This document shows positions 4,350 through 9,462 of a DNA stretch of 9,462 bases, one piece after another; within the stretch, counting starts at the first letter, position 1; each line of letters begins with the position of its first letter. Location of the stretch: the NCBI GenBank assembly GCA_964607835.1, contig CAZSLL010000026.1, positions 1 to 9,462 of the forward strand, in the 5' to 3' direction. The translations under genes were made by a program, and so were the position numbers. The notes below the pieces were generated by a model that saw only the letters and a list, made by a program, of their open reading frames with translations, ran no database searches and was not told where the DNA came from. The DNA comes from DAOVFN01 sp964607835 (GTDB lineage: Archaea > Aenigmatarchaeota > Aenigmatarchaeia > QMZP01).

Positions 4350-6047
4350 ATGGATATCAGGGAGAGGTTCCGGAGGGACGTGCTTTCCTCTCTTTCGGGG
4401 AAGGTCCCGAAGAAGCTTGCGGAGGAGGCGCTTGAGAAGCCCCCTGCCAACATAGGCTCTGACCTCGCCCTTCCGTGCTTTCTCCTGGCCAGGAAGGAGA
4501 AGAGAAACCCTGCAGAGATTGCAAAGGAGCTCAGCTCGAAACTCAAGCCAAAGGGCCTGATTTCTGAAATCAATTTCTACGGCCCTTATGTCAACTTCTA
4601 CCTTGACTGGAAGAAGGCGGGCCTCCTTCTGGTGAGGCAGGTGCTCAGGGAGAAGGAGGGGTTCGGCATGAGCAATGCCCGAAAGAAGGAGAGGGTGATG
4701 GTGGAGTATTCCGCCCCGAACACCAACAAACCCCTTCACCTTGGCCACCTCAGGAACCAGGCCATAGGGATGTCGGTTTCCAGGATTCTTGAGGCCACCG
4801 GGCACAAGGTAATCAGGGCCAACCTCTACAATGACCGGGGAGCCCACATATGCAAGTCCATGCTCGCCTACCGGAAATGGGGGAAGGGAAAGAAGCCCAA
4901 CACCAAGCCTGACCATTTCGTGGGAAAGTTCTACGTCATGTTCGAGAAGAAAAAGAATGAGAAGCTCGAGAAGGAGGCCAGGGAAATGCTCAATGCCTGG
5001 GAGAAGGGCGACAGAGAGGTCAGGGCCCTGTGGAAGAGAATGAGCTCCTGGTCAGAGAAGGGGTTCGAGCAGACCTACAAGAGGTTCGGCTCGGAATTCG
5101 ATGTTGTGTTCAGGGAGTCTGAATTCTGGGACAAGGCAGGGCCGGTCATTGAGAAGGGGAAGAAAAGGGGCATTATCAAAAAGGAGAAGGATGGCGCCCT
5201 TTTGGTTGACCTCGAGAAGCACGGCCTTGGAAAGAAGGTCATAATACGGTCTGACGGCACTCACATATACGTCACCAATGACCTTGCCCTGACGCCCCAC
5301 AAGTTCAGGAAGCACAGGCTTGACAGGTCCCTCTGGGTGGTGGGCTCTGAGCAGGGCATGTACCTCAGGCAGCTCTTCAAAATATTCGAGCTCCTTGGCT
5401 ACAGGTGGGCGGACAGGTGCAGGCATCTGAGCTTCGGGCTGGTGTTCCTTCCCGAGGGAAAGATGAAATCCAGGGAAGGCAAGGTGGTGGATGCTGATGA
5501 CATCATTGAGGAAGTAAGGAAGCTCGCTGAGAAGGAGATAATGGAAAGGGAGAAGGGCCTTGGGAAGAAGGAGCTTGAAAAGCGCTCCCTCCAGATAGGC
5601 CTTGCCGCTCTCAAGTACTTCCTGCTCAGAATCGACCTTCCCAAGGACATACACTTCAGCCCAGAGGAGAGCATATCCTTTGACGGGGACACTGGCCCAT
5701 ACCTCCAGTACAGCCATGCAAGGGCAATGTCCATCATGGAGAAAGCCGGGAGGAGGAAGGTTCCCAGGGAATACTCATACGAGAGCCCAAGGGAGATTCG
5801 CCTGCTCAAGCAGATGTCAGAGCTTCCCGATGCTGTCAGGGGCGCCGCGAGGGACATGAAACCCCATTACATAGCCAATTACTGCCTCGAGCTGGCCACC
5901 AGGTTCAGCGAGTTCTACCAGGAGGTTCCTGTAATCAAGGCAAGCGGTGAGGTCAGGAATGCCAGGCTCGCCCTGGTGGATGCATTCGCCCAAACCATGA
6001 GGAATGCTTTGGCTCTCCTGGATATTGAGGCTCCTGAAAGGATGTAG
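4350..6047 (+). CDS. argS: Arginyl-tRNA synthetase (class I)
   Basis: This cytosolic class I synthetase charges tRNA-Arg with arginine. The 565 residues fit the family. The N-terminal additional domain spans roughly residues 1-95 and includes the NIGSDLALPCFLLAR and NFYGPYVNFYL motifs. The catalytic Rossmann domain begins with EYSAPNTNKPLHLGHLRN, whose HLGH (130-133) is the HIGH signature, followed by RANLYNDRG. WVVGSEQG precedes the KMSKS-equivalent loop GKMKSREGK (about 369-377). The C-terminal helical anticodon-binding (DALR) domain starts near 440 and includes GPYLQYSHAR and the final helix ARLALVDAFAQTMRNALALLDIEAPERM. Codon use is archaeal, rich in AGG and ATA. It is the last plus-strand gene before the block of bacterial-like minus-strand genes. 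T-rich sequence at 6056-6081 likely ends its transcript. Confidence 0.97.
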   Translation: MDIRERFRRDVLSSLSGKVPKKLAEEALEKPPANIGSDLALPCFLLARKEKRNPAEIAKELSSKLKPKGLISEINFYGPYVNFYLDWKKAGLLLVRQVLREKEGFGMSNARKKERVMVEYSAPNTNKPLHLGHLRNQAIGMSVSRILEATGHKVIRANLYNDRGAHICKSMLAYRKWGKGKKPNTKPDHFVGKFYVMFEKKKNEKLEKEAREMLNAWEKGDREVRALWKRMSSWSEKGFEQTYKRFGSEFDVVFRESEFWDKAGPVIEKGKKRGIIKKEKDGALLVDLEKHGLGKKVIIRSDGTHIYVTNDLALTPHKFRKHRLDRSLWVVGSEQGMYLRQLFKIFELLGYRWADRCRHLSFGLVFLPEGKMKSREGKVVDADDIIEEVRKLAEKEIMEREKGLGKKELEKRSLQIGLAALKYFLLRIDLPKDIHFSPEESISFDGDTGPYLQYSHARAMSIMEKAGRRKVPREYSYESPREIRLLKQMSELPDAVRGAARDMKPHYIANYCLELATRFSEFYQEVPVIKASGEVRNARLALVDAFAQTMRNALALLDIEAPERM

Positions 6048-6055
6048 GGTACTCG

Positions 6056-6081
6056 CTTTTCTTCTTTTATCCCTCTTATTT
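6056..6081 (+). terminator. Pyrimidine/T-rich archaeal-type transcript end after argS
   Basis: CTTTTCTTCTTTTATCCCTCTTATTT follows the argS stop by about 8 bases. Archaeal RNA polymerase commonly terminates in such T-rich runs without a hairpin. Confidence 0.5.
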
Positions 6082-6093
6082 GACAGGACAAGG

Positions 6094-6120
6094 GGAAAAA
6101 GGGGGACCGGAGTCCCCCTT
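6094..6120 (-). terminator. Intrinsic (bacterial-type) terminator of the minus-strand secreted genes
   Basis: On the minus strand AAGGGGGAC (6120-6112) and GTCCCCCTT (6107-6099) form a 9-bp GC-rich stem with a 4-base loop, running into TTTTTCCCC. It lies about 45 bases after the stop of the 279-residue gene. This is the classic rho-independent layout. Confidence 0.75.
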
Positions 6121-6164
6121 GGGGTGTGGCAAGCGCGCGCTGGTCACACAAACATGAACCGGAT

Positions 6165-7004
6165 TTAGACCTTCTTGAGCATGACCGCTGTGACGAAGGG
6201 CTTGCCTAGGTTGTAGGAATCGCCCCAGGAGATGCCAGGGCCGTTGATTGAGAGAGAGGAAGCGGTGTTGTCCACGCCGGCCGTTGCCAGCCAGCCCAGG
6301 ACTCCGCCGAGGCTCATGCCGAAGCTCCACCCGCGGGCATGCTTCTCAAATCCCTCCACCGTGACCTGGATGGCGTCGCATCCGTTGATTCCTGCCTCGT
6401 AAGCCGCGGCGGCAACCGTGTGCACCGATACGGTGTCAGAGTCGTCGGCCTTTGCGGTCACGAAACCCCCTGCGTCATACCCGGGGTAGACGCTGGGCTC
6501 ATCCTTGCCGGTGTCCTCGTTCTTGACCGGTGCGGTGATGAGAACGGTCACTTCCTTGACGGCCTTGCCGCCGTCCTTGAGGGGGTTGGCGATGACGTCC
6601 ACGTCCCCGCCCCGCATCATGTTCTTGAGCTCAGCCAGGGTGAAGGTCTTCTTGTAGAGCGTGATGAGCCTGGCGGGCTGGTAGTTGGGGTAGCCTGTTC
6701 CGTTGGCCGGCGCGTTGATGAGCCAGGGGTTGGTGGGCTGCACGGTCTCCGGGAGAACGGGAATGGGTGACCCGTAGCTGGTGACCTGCAGGGTCGGGCT
6801 CTGGTTCGCGGTCACGGTCGAGGACTGCTGGGACCATGCCGAGGCGTTCTCGGCGGACACGTTTACGTTGGCGCCTGCGTTTGCGGCGGCTGCCGAGTCT
6901 GAGCTGGAGGCGCCGGGAGAGTTGATGACCGGTCCGGCGTTCGCGAAGCCCGCGATGCCGAAGATTAGTCCTACGCAGAGAAGCGTTGTCAGTGCCTTTT
7001 TCAT
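6165..7004 (-). CDS. Secreted protein of unknown function, 279 residues
   Basis: A Sec signal peptide is clear: MKKALTTLLC..., hydrophobic core to residue 20, cleavage after ANA (residue 23). The mature N terminus is low complexity (SSSDSAAAANAGANVNVSAENAS), then WSQQSSTVTANQSPTLQVTSYG. A Pro-rich linker precedes a folded region from about residue 95 (ITLYKKTFTLAELKNMMRGGDVDVI ... CDAIQVTVEGFEKHARGWSFGMSLGGVLGWLA). I do not recognise the domain. The start ATG 7004 has a strong GGAGG (7013-7017) eight bases upstream; an in-frame extension to 7037 would add 11 charged residues before the signal peptide and is rejected. No ATA codons are used for Ile, in contrast to argS. It follows the 261-residue secreted gene on the same strand and ends at an intrinsic terminator, suggesting horizontal origin. 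Confidence 0.85.
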   Translation of the reverse strand: MKKALTTLLCVGLIFGIAGFANAGPVINSPGASSSDSAAAANAGANVNVSAENASAWSQQSSTVTANQSPTLQVTSYGSPIPVLPETVQPTNPWLINAPANGTGYPNYQPARLITLYKKTFTLAELKNMMRGGDVDVIANPLKDGGKAVKEVTVLITAPVKNEDTGKDEPSVYPGYDAGGFVTAKADDSDTVSVHTVAAAAYEAGINGCDAIQVTVEGFEKHARGWSFGMSLGGVLGWLATAGVDNTASSLSINGPGISWGDSYNLGKPFVTAVMLKKV

Positions 7005-7062
7005 AACTCTTTCCTCCTTTTCGTTCTTTGGGGTCACATTTGAAATCAGAAGTTTTTGGGAT

Positions 7063-7090
7063 GGGGCCCTGCCCCTGAGAGCAGGGCCCC
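7063..7090. repeat. 10-bp GC hairpin between the two secreted genes
   Basis: GGGGCCCTGC (7063-7072) pairs perfectly with GCAGGGCCCC (7081-7090) around an 8-base loop. On the minus strand no long T run follows, so it may be an mRNA-stabilising or attenuating structure rather than a full terminator. Confidence 0.65.
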
Positions 7091-7101
7091 GGTTTCAGGG
7101 T

Positions 7102-7119
7102 GGCGGCTTGAGGGCCGCC
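7102..7119. repeat. 6-bp GC hairpin, second in the intergenic space
   Basis: GGCGGC (7102-7107) pairs with GCCGCC (7114-7119) around TTGAGG. It lies just after the stop of the 261-residue gene (minus strand) and 11 bases from the larger hairpin. Together they fill most of the 129-base gap to the next start codon. Confidence 0.55.
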
Positions 7120-7133
7120 GGGTTCAGGGTTGA

Positions 7134-7919
7134 TCAGAACGCGCCGGAAGAGGCGCCCGAGAACTGGGAGGACTGGACCTGGATGCTGTTGGCACCCTGG
7201 TTCACGGTTACCTGGTTGTTGGTCCAGGCCTGTCCGCCCCCGAAGTTCTGGCCGGAGTAGCTGAAGCCCGCTCCGCCCTCGGCTATTCCGCCGCCCGTGG
7301 ACCCGTAGTTCACGGCACCGCCGCCCACTTCTCCGGAGCCGCTCACTTGGCTGTAGTCGCCGCCGGCCATTGAGTTGTTCCAGGTGTAGGCGCCTGCGTA
7401 GACCGTATTGGTGTCGGCCCACTGCCATGCCAGGGTCCCGCCTTCGGTGTAGGCTCCGATGGCTTCATACTCGTAGCCGAAGAACTCGATCCCGAAACCG
7501 GCCGCCTCGGCCTGAGACTGGTTGGTCCCCCATGCATAGGTCCAGGGCGAGGACACCTCGGCGTAGTTGAACTGCCCGACGCCGCCTTCCATTCCGACCG
7601 CTGCCAGCCATCCGATTCCGTAGCCTTCGATGAACAGGCCGGCCTCAGCGTAGGAACCTGCAATCCAGCCGGCGTCGAAAGCGTTGGCGTTGGCGAAGCC
7701 AGTGGCCACGATGCCGCCCTCGGCATAGTTGGGTCCCCAAGCGCCGTATCCGCCTTCACCCTCAAATCCCGCCATGGCTCCGGCATCACCGCTCCAGGCG
7801 AAGTCCGCGGCCGAGCCCCCGATGTTGACGTGACCATAGGCCCAGTCGGCGGAGGCGGTCGGTGCGAAAGCGAAGAGCATGCCAATGGAACAGATGATTG
7901 CAACAATGAGTCTCTTCAT
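7134..7919 (-). CDS. Secreted Gly/Ala/aromatic-rich low-complexity protein, 261 residues
   Basis: The signal peptide MKRLIVAIIC... is cleaved after ASA (residue 24), leaving a mature protein starting DWAYGHV. The whole mature chain is made of Gly, Ala, Trp, Tyr, Phe, Asn and acidic residues, with recurring short units such as EGGYGAW, EGGIVATG, AEAGLFIEGYG, YTEGGTLAW and EGGAGFSYSG. It has almost no basic residues and no Cys after the leader. This composition suggests an acidic extracellular matrix, adhesin or beta-rich fibre protein. The C-terminal 40 residues (WTNNQVTVNQGANSIQVQSS to SSGAF) are Gln/Asn/Ser-rich and resemble a segment of the 279-residue neighbour. GGAGG lies nine bases before the ATG. 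I do not recognise a named family. Codon use is GC-rich and unlike that of the archaeal genes. Confidence 0.85.
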   Translation of the reverse strand: MKRLIVAIICSIGMLFAFAPTASADWAYGHVNIGGSAADFAWSGDAGAMAGFEGEGGYGAWGPNYAEGGIVATGFANANAFDAGWIAGSYAEAGLFIEGYGIGWLAAVGMEGGVGQFNYAEVSSPWTYAWGTNQSQAEAAGFGIEFFGYEYEAIGAYTEGGTLAWQWADTNTVYAGAYTWNNSMAGGDYSQVSGSGEVGGGAVNYGSTGGGIAEGGAGFSYSGQNFGGGQAWTNNQVTVNQGANSIQVQSSQFSGASSGAF

Positions 7920-7978
7920 GGTGTCTTTCCTCCTTTTGTCTCTGTTGAAAGAAGTTTGCAGAATAATACCAATACCAC

Positions 7979-7992
7979 TCCACTTAAGTGGA
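7979..7992. repeat. Perfect 14-base palindrome TCCACTTAAGTGGA
   Basis: It is self-complementary over all 14 bases and lies 60 bases upstream of the start codon of the 261-residue secreted gene. A dimeric repressor or activator site is a reasonable inference; no matching regulator is identified. Confidence 0.5.
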
Positions 7993-8304
7993 CCTCACCG
8001 CACCTCAGAACAAAGAAGACCACCGGAATCCAGATGAAAACAGGGAGAGAAAAAGCTGCACCTGCCGGAATGGACGAATGCCTCCTCCGTGCCTTTCGGC
8101 GTCTGGGTCACCTCCTTCCCTGCATTGTTTGGAAGGAAGGCAATCCTCCTCCAGAGGTTCCCTGAATCCAATGGGAACTTCCTGACCCGGAACGTTTTGT
8201 TCAGGGTTTTTGATGTCTTTTTCTTCTTTGATGGGTGAGCGTGATGTGATACCCGGTGAAACCGGAGTTTTCCGGATTATGTTACTACACTGTGGTGGAC
8301 AACT

Positions 8305-8347
8305 CTTATAAACACTTCCTATTCTGTGAGCTAACCTTTATAAATGT
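8305..8347. promoter_or_regulatory. Pair of near-symmetric TATA elements
   Basis: CTTATAAAC (8305-8313) and CCTTTATAAATG (8335-8346) are 30 bases apart and could act in either direction. The second lies in GCTAACCTTTATAAATGT (8330-8347), which matches 16 of 18 bases of the promoter segment at 2575-2592. Confidence 0.45.
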
Positions 8348-8441
8348 TCTTTTTTCATCCAACGCTTTTAAGAAGACCCTTATCTGCATTACAAACGATG
8401 TTTATTTGTAGTGTTAATTAATGAAGGCTCGGTAAGTTGAC

Positions 8442-8451
8442 TAATATATAA
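8442..8451 (+). promoter_or_regulatory. TATA box of the zinc-ribbon/HTH gene
   Basis: TAATATATAA is centred about 23 bases before the ATG at 8469, and no ribosome-binding site is present. This predicts a leaderless transcript. Confidence 0.7.
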
Positions 8452-8468
8452 GAAAGCAATAGTATATT

Positions 8469-8768
8469 ATGGCAAACGAGAAGTGCCCCTACTGCAGGAG
8501 CCAGAACACAGTTTGGCGTGGGTTCCGGTATAACGAGAAGGGAAAGAAGCACCTCAGGCTCTGCAAGGCCTGCGGCAGGAAGTTCACCCCCCACGACAGG
8601 TACTTCAGGATGAGGTTCTCTCCAGAAGAGATAAGAGAGGCCGTAAGGTTATACAAGGTGAGGGGATTCTCCTCCTCAGAGGCCCAGAAGCACCTCAGGA
8701 GGAAGGGGATCAGGGTTTCCAGATGGACAATCATCCTCTGGTCAAAGAAGTACAAGGACATGGAATGA
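8469..8768 (+). CDS. Zinc-ribbon plus helix-turn-helix protein, transposase-N-terminus-like
   Basis: The 99-residue protein has an N-terminal zinc ribbon (C6, C9 in KCPYCR; C32, C35 in LCKACGRKF) and a C-terminal helix-turn-helix. The HTH includes FSPEEIREAVRLYKVRGFSSSEAQKHLRRKGIRVSRWTIILWSKKY (about 50-95). The arrangement is that of InsA of IS1 and of the DNA-binding half of several archaeal transposases. No catalytic DDE domain follows in any frame of the next 100 bases, and no terminal inverted repeats or target duplication are visible. It is therefore either a domesticated regulator or a remnant. Its leaderless TATA promoter and AGG-rich codons are archaeal, so it seems to be an intact expressed gene of the host. 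A T6 run after the stop (8771-8776) may terminate it. Confidence 0.85.
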   Translation: MANEKCPYCRSQNTVWRGFRYNEKGKKHLRLCKACGRKFTPHDRYFRMRFSPEEIREAVRLYKVRGFSSSEAQKHLRRKGIRVSRWTIILWSKKYKDME

Positions 8769-8777
8769 TTATTTTTT
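8769..8777 (+). terminator. T run after the zinc-ribbon/HTH gene
   Basis: TTATTTTTT directly follows the TGA stop. Archaeal transcription often ends in such runs. Confidence 0.4.
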
Positions 8778-8834
8778 CTGCACGCTGCTACGAGTTTTTC
8801 TCTCTGAAACCCTTTAAGTTGACAGGTTAAAGCG

Positions 8835-8863
8835 CGGTGGGCCCTCTCCCGAGAAGCCCACCG
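8835..8863 (-). terminator. 8-bp GC hairpin after the 89-residue secreted gene
   Basis: CGGTGGGC (8835-8842) pairs perfectly with GCCCACCG (8856-8863). On the minus strand it lies about 11 bases after the stop codon (8875-8877) and is followed by CGCTTTAACC, a weak T tract. It is terminator-like in the style of the other two minus-strand secreted genes. Confidence 0.6.
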
Positions 8864-8874
8864 GAAATCCGCCG

Positions 8875-9144
8875 CTAATTTACCCGGACGCCCTGCCTTA
8901 TGACGAGGTCCCTTACCTTGTCCTGGGAAGTGTTGTAATCATACCGGCGCTCATGAAGCCTCTCCATCTCTGCCCTCTTCTCGATGGCCTGGGCGAGCCT
9001 GGGAGGCACAACGGTGCTGACCTGGGTGCCGTTGACCACGATCTCACTGATGCACGGCTCAAGGTCAGTTTCCTGGGCAGCAGCGGGAAAAGAGAATCCC
9101 ACCAGGATGAACAGTAAAGCCAGCGCTAAAGCGGTTTTCTTCAT
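8875..9144 (-). CDS. Small secreted protein, 89 residues
   Basis: MKKTALALAL... is a standard Sec signal peptide, cleaved after PAAA (residue 23). The mature 66-residue chain begins QETDLEPC, has one cysteine, a strand-like segment (SEIVVNGTQVSTVVP), then a charged helix (PRLAQAIEKRAEMERLHERRYD). It ends DKVRDLVIRQGVRVN. I recognise no family. An AAAGGAGA ribosome-binding site (9151-9158) is placed six bases before the ATG. Codon use is mixed (both AGG and CGC/CGG for Arg; one ATA). It shares its strand, signal-peptide style and hairpin terminator with the two larger secreted genes, but is separated from them by the plus-strand zinc-ribbon/HTH gene. Confidence 0.78.
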   Translation of the reverse strand: MKKTALALALLFILVGFSFPAAAQETDLEPCISEIVVNGTQVSTVVPPRLAQAIEKRAEMERLHERRYDYNTSQDKVRDLVIRQGVRVN

Positions 9145-9234
9145 TCCGTTTCTCCTTTCTTTTTGTGTTTACGGATAACCACTATCAAAGAAGCCTCCCC
9201 GAAAAAGGGAAGACATTGCAAGCAAATATTAATC

Positions 9235-9268
9235 AGGCCTTTCTCATACATGTCTCTGCGAAAGGCCT
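9235..9268. repeat. 9-bp perfect inverted repeat, extendable
   Basis: AGGCCTTTC (9235-9243) pairs with GAAAGGCCT (9260-9268) across 16 bases. Further out, TGCAAGCA (starting about 9218) can pair with TGTTTGCA (9269-9276) with one G-U if an AT-rich bulge is allowed on the left side. It could fold in RNA on either strand. Confidence 0.55.
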
Positions 9269-9305
9269 TGTTTGCAGAGGCATTGGCGACCAGTGGACCC
9301 CAAAG

Positions 9306-9344
9306 TTCGATAGGGAATGATTCCATCCCATGGGCGGAATCGAA
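9306..9344. repeat. Compound inverted repeat
   Basis: GATTCC (9319-9324) and GGAATC (9336-9341) surround the palindrome CCCATGGG (9327-9334). In addition TTCGAT (9306-9311) mirrors ATCGAA (9339-9344). Alternative hairpins are possible. The role is unknown. Confidence 0.5.
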
Positions 9345-9413
9345 AATTTATTGGTAAATTAAGAGAGCATGAGTTGAGTATACTTTGTGCAATGCATTAA
9401 ATCCTTTTGTCTG

Positions 9414-9422
9414 GATTATATC
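9414..9422 (+). promoter_or_regulatory. TATA-like element before the window-end gene
   Basis: GGATTATAT is centred about 25 bases before an ATG at 9442, the same spacing as the leaderless promoters before FEN1, argS and the gene at 8469. Confidence 0.4.
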
Positions 9423-9441
9423 TCCATTATTTGACAAGGCA

Positions 9442-9462
9442 ATGAGAGAGGAGCTCCCGGGA
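9442..9462 (+). CDS. Possible start of a gene cut by the window end
   Basis: Only seven codons are visible (MREELPG). The call rests on the TATA-like element about 25 bases upstream, which fits the leaderless pattern of other genes here. Nothing can be said about the product. Confidence 0.35.

Larger units (their letters stand above)
7920..8468. other. Gene-free 549-base region with regulatory elements
   Basis: No convincing coding region is seen on either strand. It holds a 14-base palindrome (7979-7992), a CCGGA/TCCGG hairpin (8262-8275), a GNRA-type mini-hairpin GCCGAAAGGC on the minus strand (8091-8100), two TATA-like elements (8305-8313 and 8336-8345), an inverted repeat TACAAA/TTTGTA (8390-8410) and the TATA box of the gene at 8469. 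The half next to 7919 is purine-rich on the minus strand and could be a long leader of the secreted genes. Confidence 0.6.
9145..9441. other. Gene-free 297-base region with inverted repeats
   Basis: No supported coding sequence. It holds the leader and unknown promoter of the 89-residue gene, a 9-bp inverted repeat (9235-9268), a compound inverted repeat (9306-9344) and a TATA-like element at 9414-9422. Confidence 0.5.

Noticed and set aside
4143..4916. Long minus-strand open frame opposite the small gene and argS
   Set aside because: It is antisense to strongly supported genes, begins inside argS and has no ribosome site or recognisable domain. It is a shadow of GC-rich codon use.
5052..5717. 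221-codon minus-strand open frame in argS
   Set aside because: It lies wholly inside argS and no independent signal supports it.
6631..7428. Arg-rich minus-strand frame across the junction of the two secreted genes
   Set aside because: It has a composition typical of an out-of-frame translation and runs through the intergenic hairpins. The two frames with signal peptides and ribosome sites explain the region better.
7343..7906. Pro/Ser-rich frame within the 261-residue gene
   Set aside because: It is an out-of-frame translation of the low-complexity gene, without a ribosome site.
7940..8000. Sigma-54-like TGG...TTCTGCA sequence on the minus strand
   Set aside because: The GG-to-GC spacing is one base too short and the consensus is poor. 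There is no reason to expect sigma factors in an archaeal host.
8041..8160. Possible riboswitch on the minus strand, with a GAAA-capped hairpin and GGAGG-rich sequence
   Set aside because: Compared by eye with cyclic di-GMP, cyclic GMP-AMP, TPP and THF consensus elements; the conserved junction motifs are missing. Kept only as part of the unexplained leader.
6048..8468. Assembly chimera between an archaeal and a bacterial genome
   Set aside because: An archaeal-style leaderless gene (8469) and a further archaeal-like start (9442) lie beyond the bacterial-like genes, and a bacterial-like gene lies between those two. Multiple joins would be needed. It remains possible and is named as a check in the findings.
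9141..9326. 61-codon minus-strand frame before the 89-residue gene
   Set aside because: It runs through inverted repeats and the ribosome-binding site of the real gene and lacks its own ribosome site. Not strong enough to call.
1..9462. CRISPR arrays, C/D-box guide RNAs or rRNA
   Set aside because: No regularly spaced repeats, no paired C (RTGATGA) and D (CTGA) boxes at suitable spacing outside coding regions, and no rRNA-like sequence were seen.

Overview
The window looks like a stretch of an archaeal chromosome, probably from a small-genome lineage of the DPANN or Micrarchaeota kind (that placement is inference). The archaeal evidence is a FEN1 flap nuclease with a C-terminal PCNA-binding motif, a compact archaeal-type arginyl-tRNA synthetase, TATA boxes about 25 bases before leaderless or short-leader starts, GGTGA ribosome-binding sites, heavy AGG and ATA codon use, and a tRNA gene broken up by bulge-helix-bulge (BHB) introns.

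Layout. Positions 1-3740 hold small compact housekeeping genes: an EF-Tu-domain-2-like protein (minus), FEN1 (plus), a tiny zinc ribbon (plus), an acylphosphatase (minus), a conserved archaeal protein of possible SecB-like type (minus), a DJ-1 family protein (plus), a small winged-helix protein (plus) and an unrecognised 86-residue protein (plus). Positions 3779-4055 hold the most striking element, a tRNA-Gln(UUG) gene cut into four exons. It has introns in the D loop, at the canonical anticodon-loop site 37/38 and in the T loop. The T-loop insertion itself reads as two introns lying back to back. The exons join to a perfect 73-nt tRNA. A 52-residue small protein and argS follow (4156-6047).

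Positions 6048-9144 change character. Three minus-strand genes encode signal-peptide proteins (279, 261 and 89 residues). They have GGAGG/AGGAG ribosome-binding sites, strong GC hairpins (two of them terminator-like) and, in the 279-residue gene, no ATA codons, all of which suggests acquisition from a bacterium. The 261-residue protein is a low-complexity Gly/Ala/aromatic-rich secreted polypeptide. Between the second and third of these genes sits a leaderless plus-strand archaeal gene for a zinc-ribbon plus helix-turn-helix protein, similar to the front end of some transposases. A 549-base gene-free stretch (7920-8468) carries TATA elements and a palindrome. The last 300 bases carry inverted repeats and the likely start of another leaderless archaeal gene.

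The genes do not form one pathway. The left part is translation, DNA replication and small regulators. The right part looks like a secretion or cell-surface accessory block inserted next to argS.
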